From Candidatus Berkelbacteria bacterium (GTDB taxonomy: Bacteria > Patescibacteriota > UBA1384 > JAHJRZ01), in NCBI GenBank assembly GCA_026397195.1, contig JAPLVI010000149.1, positions 1 through 8,421 of the forward strand: DNA of 8,421 bases, in the 5' to 3' direction. The position numbers and the translations under genes were made by a program. Within the stretch, counting starts at the first letter, position 1. The number at the start of each line of letters is the position of its first letter. This document shows positions 5,533 to 8,421 of the stretch, piece after piece. The notes below the pieces were generated by a model, which saw only the letters and a list, made by a program, of their open reading frames with translations, had not been told where the DNA came from and made no database searches.

Positions 5533-6090
5533 CTATTTAACTACTTCTTCTTCGGTCTTTAAGGCAGCTTTACCAACTTTACGCCGAATAACTTCATTTG
5601 CGTATTTAAATCCTTTCCCTTTGTATGGTTCTGCTCGTTTTAAATCATGAATATAGGCCGCAAATTGTCCAACTTTTTCGCAATCAATCCCAGATATAGC
5701 CATCTCGTTTTTCTTTATTTCAATCTCAATTCCTTCTGGTTTTTTAATTTTAACTGGATGAGAATATCCAAGGGTTAGGACTAAATTATCACCTTCAACT
5801 TGGGCAGTGTAGCCGACTCCAAAAAGTTCAAGTCTCTTTCTAAATCCTTTATTTACACCTTTTATTATATTAGCAATAGTGGCTCTGGTAAGGCCATAAA
5901 TTATCCGATCTTGTTTTCTTTTACGAGATGAAATGACATTTAGCTTATCACCTTCTTTTTCTACCTTAACCCCACGAGGAAGACTATAATCAACCTCTCC
6001 TTTGGATCCCTTAAACTTCAAGACTTTATCTTGAATTTTAATTTCGATGCCTCCGGGAATTTTAATTGGTTTTTTTCCAAGTCGTGACAT
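5533..6090 (-). CDS. rplF: Large-subunit ribosomal protein L6
   Basis: L6 (185 residues) lies near the GTPase-associated region of the 50S subunit. The N-terminal MSRLGKKPIKIPGGIEI (1-17) is typical. Two related alpha/beta domains follow (about 1-82 and 83-175). The C-terminal signature region AEPYKGKGFKYANEVIRRK (153-171) is intact. Length matches the family. Both flanking gaps carry copies of the same TCGC-box repeat: 112 bp to rpsH upstream and 94 bp to rplR downstream. The gene is therefore an island between two related elements in an otherwise tight operon. There is no Shine-Dalgarno sequence before ATG 6090. Confidence 0.97.
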   Translation of the reverse strand: MSRLGKKPIKIPGGIEIKIQDKVLKFKGSKGEVDYSLPRGVKVEKEGDKLNVISSRKRKQDRIIYGLTRATIANIIKGVNKGFRKRLELFGVGYTAQVEGDNLVLTLGYSHPVKIKKPEGIEIEIKKNEMAISGIDCEKVGQFAAYIHDLKRAEPYKGKGFKYANEVIRRKVGKAALKTEEEVVK

Positions 6091-6100
6091 ATTGTTTTAA

Positions 6101-6196
6101 TCGCTAATCAATCGCGAATTATGCTCGCAAATAATCGCAAATTTTTTATTATTATTCGCATATATTCGTGATGTAATTCGCATCGGATTCGCATTT
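6101..6196. repeat. TCGC-box intergenic repeat, copy D (rplF-rpsH gap)
   Basis: The 112-bp gap contains seven TCGC boxes on the plus strand, starting at 6101, 6112, 6125, 6135, 6156, 6178 and 6189. The spacings are 11, 13, 10, 21, 22 and 11 bp, close to whole turns of the helix. The right 23 bp (6174-6196) match the copy in the next gap (5506-5528) with one difference, and similarity continues leftward to about 6150. On the mRNA strand the element begins 6 nt after the rpsH stop codon. The boxes lie between A/T-rich spacers with several possible weak hairpins. Not a recognised family. Confidence 0.68.
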
Positions 6197-6202
6197 GACA
6201 TA

Positions 6203-6613
6203 TTAATATACCTTTAAAAGTAATTCACCGCCAATATTCTTTTTCTTTGCTTCTTCAGTGGTCATAATTCCTTGAGATGTAGAAATGATAGTTGAACCAT
6301 AATCTTTTTTACTTTTAGAAAATGGCAACACTGCTTTAAATTCCGAGGGTTTAGCATAAATTCGCTGTCCAGGCTTTGATATTCTTTTAATATAATTTAC
6401 GGCTGGAGAATCATTTTGGTATAAAAGCCTGACGGCGAGCATTTTCTTTCCATCTTTATCAAGGATACGTACATTTTTAATATAATTTTCCTTTTTCAAA
6501 ACATCTAATATTCTTTCCTTTTCTTTAGAATAAGGAAGATATACGCGAGATTTACCTGCTTTATAGCCGTTTTGAATAATTACAATTAAATTTGAAATTG
6601 AATCTATGTTCAT
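6203..6613 (-). CDS. rpsH: Small-subunit ribosomal protein S8
   Basis: S8 (136 residues) binds the central domain of 16S rRNA and in many bacteria represses the spc operon by binding its mRNA. The family signature GSTIISTSQG (106-115) is followed by IMTTEEAKKKNIGGELL (116-132), the diagnostic C-terminal RNA-binding region. The N-terminal domain (about 1-65) is normal and the length is typical. It starts 1 nt after the rpsN stop with no Shine-Dalgarno sequence, so it probably depends on coupled translation. No S8-like operator hairpin was identified in the window; the rplE start region shows nothing obvious. Confidence 0.97.
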   Translation of the reverse strand: MNIDSISNLIVIIQNGYKAGKSRVYLPYSKEKERILDVLKKENYIKNVRILDKDGKKMLAVRLLYQNDSPAVNYIKRISKPGQRIYAKPSEFKAVLPFSKSKKDYGSTIISTSQGIMTTEEAKKKNIGGELLLKVY

Positions 6614-6614
6614 A

Positions 6615-6800
6615 TTACCAACTTGATTTATGTACTCCGGGGATTAGTCCTTTTGAGGCTCTTTCGCGAAAACAGATACGGCACATTTTGAACTGACGCA
6701 AATAACCATGGCGACGACCGCAAATTTTACAGCGATTATAACCCCTTGATTTAAATTTAGGTTTTCGGTTCGATTTAACAACTAATGCGGTTCTAGCCAT
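6615..6800 (-). CDS. rpsN: Small-subunit ribosomal protein S14, zinc-binding type (uS14, type Z)
   Basis: This is the short, 61-residue zinc form of S14 (sometimes called rpsZ). Cys24, Cys27, Cys40 and Cys43 form the CxxC...CxxC zinc knuckle, within [20 protein letters not shown]. The C-terminus ends in KSSW, as is typical. S14 is a late-assembling protein of the 30S head. It has one of the few clear Shine-Dalgarno sequences in the window, encoded in the last codons of rplE. It is followed by rpsH after 1 nt. The zinc-free long paralogue seen in some bacteria is not present here. Confidence 0.98.
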   Translation of the reverse strand: MARTALVVKSNRKPKFKSRGYNRCKICGRRHGYLRQFKMCRICFRERASKGLIPGVHKSSW

Positions 6801-6802
6801 AA

Positions 6803-7444
6803 TTATTTTACCTCCTCTATTTTCTCTACCTTTGTTTCTGATTCCTTATTCTTTTTTTCCCTAGTTTCCTGCATTTTTTCGAGTGTTTCAACTTCTTTTT
6901 TGCGTTTTTCATCAGAAACAACTGCTCCCAAAGCTCTCATTAAGGCTTTGGCTTCTTCTCTATCTTTGGCGGTAGTTACAATGGTTATACCTAATCCATG
7001 TAATTTTTCAACCTCCTCCATTTTTATTTCCGGGAAAGCGATATGTTCTTTAATTCCAATTGAAAGATTTCCATTGTTATCAATAGAATAAGAGGGAATT
7101 CCGCGAAAATCACGAATGCGTGGTAATACAATATTAATTAATTTATCAACAAAATCATACATCCGTTTTCCCCTTAAAGTGACCATGTAAGCAATGGTCT
7201 GGCCTAGTCTAATCTTGAAATTAGAAATTGCCTTTTTTGCTTTTAGGGCTTGAGGTTTTTGACCAGTAATCGCTGAGAGGGTTTTTATTCTAGTTAAAGT
7301 TTCATTTTTATCAAAACGCGCCTCTGAAAGTCCAATTGAAACGATTACCTTTTCAAGACGCGGCAAATCTAGCTTATTTTCAATTTTGAGCTTATTCATA
7401 AGCTCTAACGTTGACTTCTCTTTGTAAAATTTTTTTAAACTCAT
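6803..7444 (-). CDS. rplE: Large-subunit ribosomal protein L5, with charged C-terminal extension
   Basis: L5 (213 residues) binds 5S rRNA and contacts the P-site tRNA. The core (about 1-175) shows the expected segments [10 protein letters not shown] (30-39), [17 protein letters not shown] (63-79), [11 protein letters not shown] (92-102), RDFRGI (111-116) and [25 protein letters not shown] (149-173, quoted in part by family pattern). Most bacterial L5 proteins end here, near residue 180. This one adds about 35 lysine/glutamate-rich residues of likely coiled-coil or disordered character. The final codons of the tail (E-E-V-K) form the GAGGAGGT ribosome binding site for rpsN, whose ATG follows 2 nt after the stop. 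It starts 2 nt after rplX. No Shine-Dalgarno sequence precedes ATG 7444. Confidence 0.96.
   Translation of the reverse strand: MSLKKFYKEKSTLELMNKLKIENKLDLPRLEKVIVSIGLSEARFDKNETLTRIKTLSAITGQKPQALKAKKAISNFKIRLGQTIAYMVTLRGKRMYDFVDKLINIVLPRIRDFRGIPSYSIDNNGNLSIGIKEHIAFPEIKMEEVEKLHGLGITIVTTAKDREEAKALMRALGAVVSDEKRKKEVETLEKMQETREKKNKESETKVEKIEEVK
6810..6816 (-). promoter_or_regulatory. Strong ribosome binding site for rpsN
   Basis: AGGAGGT on the minus strand lies 9 nt before the rpsN ATG at 6800, inside the last codons of rplE. It is a near-perfect anti-Shine-Dalgarno match in a window where most starts have none. It fixes the rpsN start and suggests coupling of rpsN translation to rplE. Confidence 0.8.
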
Positions 7445-7446
7445 AC

Positions 7447-7752
7447 TTAAATTTGATCACCACACTTTTTGCAGATTCTGACTTTGTTATCTTTTGTCAC
7501 CTTATAGCCAATCCGGGTTGGTTTCGAGCAATGGGGACAAACAAGGGTTACATTTTCAACTGCCATCGGCATGGTGATATCAATTATTCCACCTTTGGGA
7601 TTTTTCTTGGTCGGTTTACCGTGTTTTTTATAAATATTAATACCAGAAACTACAACTTTACCACTCTTTTTTATTACTCTTTCAACTTTACCAGATTTGC
7701 CGATATCTTTTCCTTTGTTAATTATAACCTTATCTTTTGTTCTTATTTTCAT
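7447..7752 (-). CDS. rplX: Large-subunit ribosomal protein L24, with zinc-ribbon C-terminus
   Basis: L24 (101 residues) initiates assembly of the 50S subunit. The KOW motif region (about 5-35, VIINKGKDIGKSGKVERV) is at the N-terminus. The middle NPKGGIIDITMPMAVENV (51-68) is typical. The C-terminus has Cys72, Cys75, Cys94 and Cys97 (CPHC...CKKC), a zinc-ribbon found in one class of bacterial L24 proteins. Its ATG overlaps the rplN stop (ATGA), and a GGAGG lies 4 nt before the start within the end of rplN, giving tight translational coupling. rplE follows after 2 nt. Confidence 0.97.
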   Translation of the reverse strand: MKIRTKDKVIINKGKDIGKSGKVERVIKKSGKVVVSGINIYKKHGKPTKKNPKGGIIDITMPMAVENVTLVCPHCSKPTRIGYKVTKDNKVRICKKCGDQI

Positions 7753-8117
7753 ACCACCTCCCGAGCCAACGAGACGATCTTGTTAAAGCCGAATTTTTTA
7801 AGCACTCTGGGCACTGGGCCGAAAATGCGCGTACCTTTGATATTATTTCCTTCGTCTAAGATAACGGCGGCGTTATCGGAAAATCGCAAATATGTGCCGT
7901 CGTCCATTCGCGTTTCTTTGCGCGTACGCAAAACTAAAGCGTGGACGACCTCTTTCTTTTTCACTCCTCCGCCCGGTGTTGCCTCAATCGTTGAGGCGGA
8001 GACGAGGCCGCCGATACGGGCGTATCTCCTTCGGGAATCGCCTAATACCGTAATCACCCGGATCCTTTTGGCGCCGGAGTTATCAGCTACGTTCATAATT
8101 GTGCCTGCTTGAACCAT
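7749..8117 (-). CDS. rplN: Large-subunit ribosomal protein L14
   Basis: L14 (122 residues, standard length) lies at the subunit interface contacting 16S helix 44. The sequence follows the family throughout: NVADNSGAKRIRVITVLG (9-26), RRRYARIGGLVSAS (29-42), the signature-rich KKKEVVHALVLRTRKE (53-68), DNAAVILD (81-88), GTRIFGPVPR (95-104) and KIVSLAREVV (113-122). By hand count the gene is about half G+C, clearly above the roughly one-third to two-fifths of its neighbours, which is odd for adjacent genes in one operon. It starts 5 nt after the rpsQ stop without a Shine-Dalgarno sequence, and its stop overlaps the rplX start. Confidence 0.98.
   Translation of the reverse strand: MVQAGTIMNVADNSGAKRIRVITVLGDSRRRYARIGGLVSASTIEATPGGGVKKKEVVHALVLRTRKETRMDDGTYLRFSDNAAVILDEGNNIKGTRIFGPVPRVLKKFGFNKIVSLAREVV
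7755..7761 (-). promoter_or_regulatory. Ribosome binding site for rplX
   Basis: GGAGGTG on the minus strand sits just upstream of the rplX ATG at 7752, with only 4 nt between GGAGG and ATG, a little shorter than usual. It is encoded by the last codons of rplN and, with the ATGA overlap, points to coupled translation of rplN and rplX. Confidence 0.7.
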
Positions 8118-8122
8118 AAAAT

Positions 8123-8389
8123 TTAATTTAAAACATCAATTATTTTCCAGCTTTTGGTTTTGGAGATTTTTCGGCACTCTTCAATTTCAACCCTATCTCC
8201 GACTTTGGCCAGATCTTTTTTATCATCAACCGCCATTCGCCGATGCGATTTGAATCTTTTATGATAATAAGGATGCTTGAGCAGCCGTTCGATTTCAACA
8301 ATAGCCGTCTTTTGCATCTTCTTTCGCACCACTAAACCAACTCTTTTCTTGCGGTTGATTTTTTTAATTTTTGATTTATCTTTTTTCAT
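8123..8389 (-). CDS. rpsQ: Small-subunit ribosomal protein S17
   Basis: S17 (88 residues) is a primary 16S rRNA binder of the OB-fold type. The core starts around residue 16 (RVGLVVRKKMQKTAIVEIER). It continues with the HRRMAVDDKKDLAKVGDRV region (49-67) and ends with the family signature EIEECRKISKTKSW (68-81). The first 15 residues are a lysine-rich extension, common in short-OB S17 proteins. It begins 1 nt after the apparent rpmC stop, consistent with rplP-rpmC-rpsQ order. No Shine-Dalgarno sequence precedes ATG 8389. Confidence 0.97.
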   Translation of the reverse strand: MKKDKSKIKKINRKKRVGLVVRKKMQKTAIVEIERLLKHPYYHKRFKSHRRMAVDDKKDLAKVGDRVEIEECRKISKTKSWKIIDVLN

Positions 8390-8390
8390 A

Positions 8391-8420
8391 TTATTTTACC
8401 CGTCTCGACACGGCGGTCGA
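8391..8420 (-). CDS. rpmC: Large-subunit ribosomal protein L29, last nine codons only (runs off the right edge)
   Basis: On the minus strand the frame STAVSRRVK followed by TAA (8393-8391) ends 1 nt before the rpsQ ATG. L29 proteins usually end shortly after an I-A-R-x-x-T motif followed by a short basic tail, which this fragment resembles. The position directly upstream of rpsQ is where rpmC lies in nearly all bacteria. The call rests on context plus a short C-terminal match. Confidence 0.58.
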   Translation of the reverse strand, partial: STAVSRRVK

Positions 8421-8421
8421 G

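Noticed and set aside
5451..6196. CRISPR-like array in the rplR-rplF-rpsH gaps
   Set aside because: Units are very short, degenerate and spaced by about one helical turn, with no conserved long repeat, no unique spacers and no cas genes.
7411..8112. Open frame of 233 codons on the plus strand, antisense to rplE-start, rplX and rplN
   Set aside because: It lies opposite three well conserved ribosomal genes, matches no family I know, and the openness follows from the codon use of the genes beneath it.

Overview
The window carries most of a bacterial spc ribosomal-protein operon, read entirely on the minus strand from right to left, and its usual downstream extension. From the right edge the order is: the last codons of rpmC (L29), rpsQ (S17), rplN (L14), rplX (L24), rplE (L5), rpsN (zinc-type S14), rpsH (S8), rplF (L6), rplR (L18), rpsE (S5), rplO (L15), secY, a CofE-like (F420-0:glutamate ligase family) protein, adk, map and the 5' end of infA. 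All genes are co-oriented. Most are 1-8 nt apart or overlap, with four clear exceptions that hold repeats (rplR/rplF, rplF/rpsH, rpsE/rplO, adk/map).

Organism: rpmD (L30), normally between rpsE and rplO, is absent. The DNA is AT-rich, few genes have a Shine-Dalgarno sequence, and intergenic repeats are frequent. Together this suggests a member of the Candidate Phyla Radiation (Patescibacteria), which are known to lack L30, perhaps a Parcubacteria-like lineage. TGA ends rpsE, adk and rplN, so this is not a UGA-recoding (code 25) lineage. The assignment is inference; no 16S gene is present.

Functionally the block makes the 50S/30S core proteins, the SecY translocon channel, adenylate kinase, the methionine aminopeptidase that trims new chains, and IF-1. 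The one unexpected resident is the CofE-like gene between secY and adk. A consensus-like promoter sits just in front of infA, giving an almost leaderless transcript, and a weaker one precedes the CofE-like gene.

The unexplained structure lies in the gaps. (1) A ~142-bp hairpin-bearing repeat occurs twice in opposite orientation (972-1113 and 4413-4553). The second copy fills the place where rpmD would be and supplies the last 12 codons and the stop codon of rpsE. (2) A second, AT-rich repeat family of TCGC/GCGA boxes fills the rplR/rplF and rplF/rpsH gaps, with boxes spaced in near multiples of 10.5-11 bp. No defence system, CRISPR array, transposase, tRNA or rRNA is visible. The window is mostly ordinary housekeeping DNA and the novelty is in the repeats.
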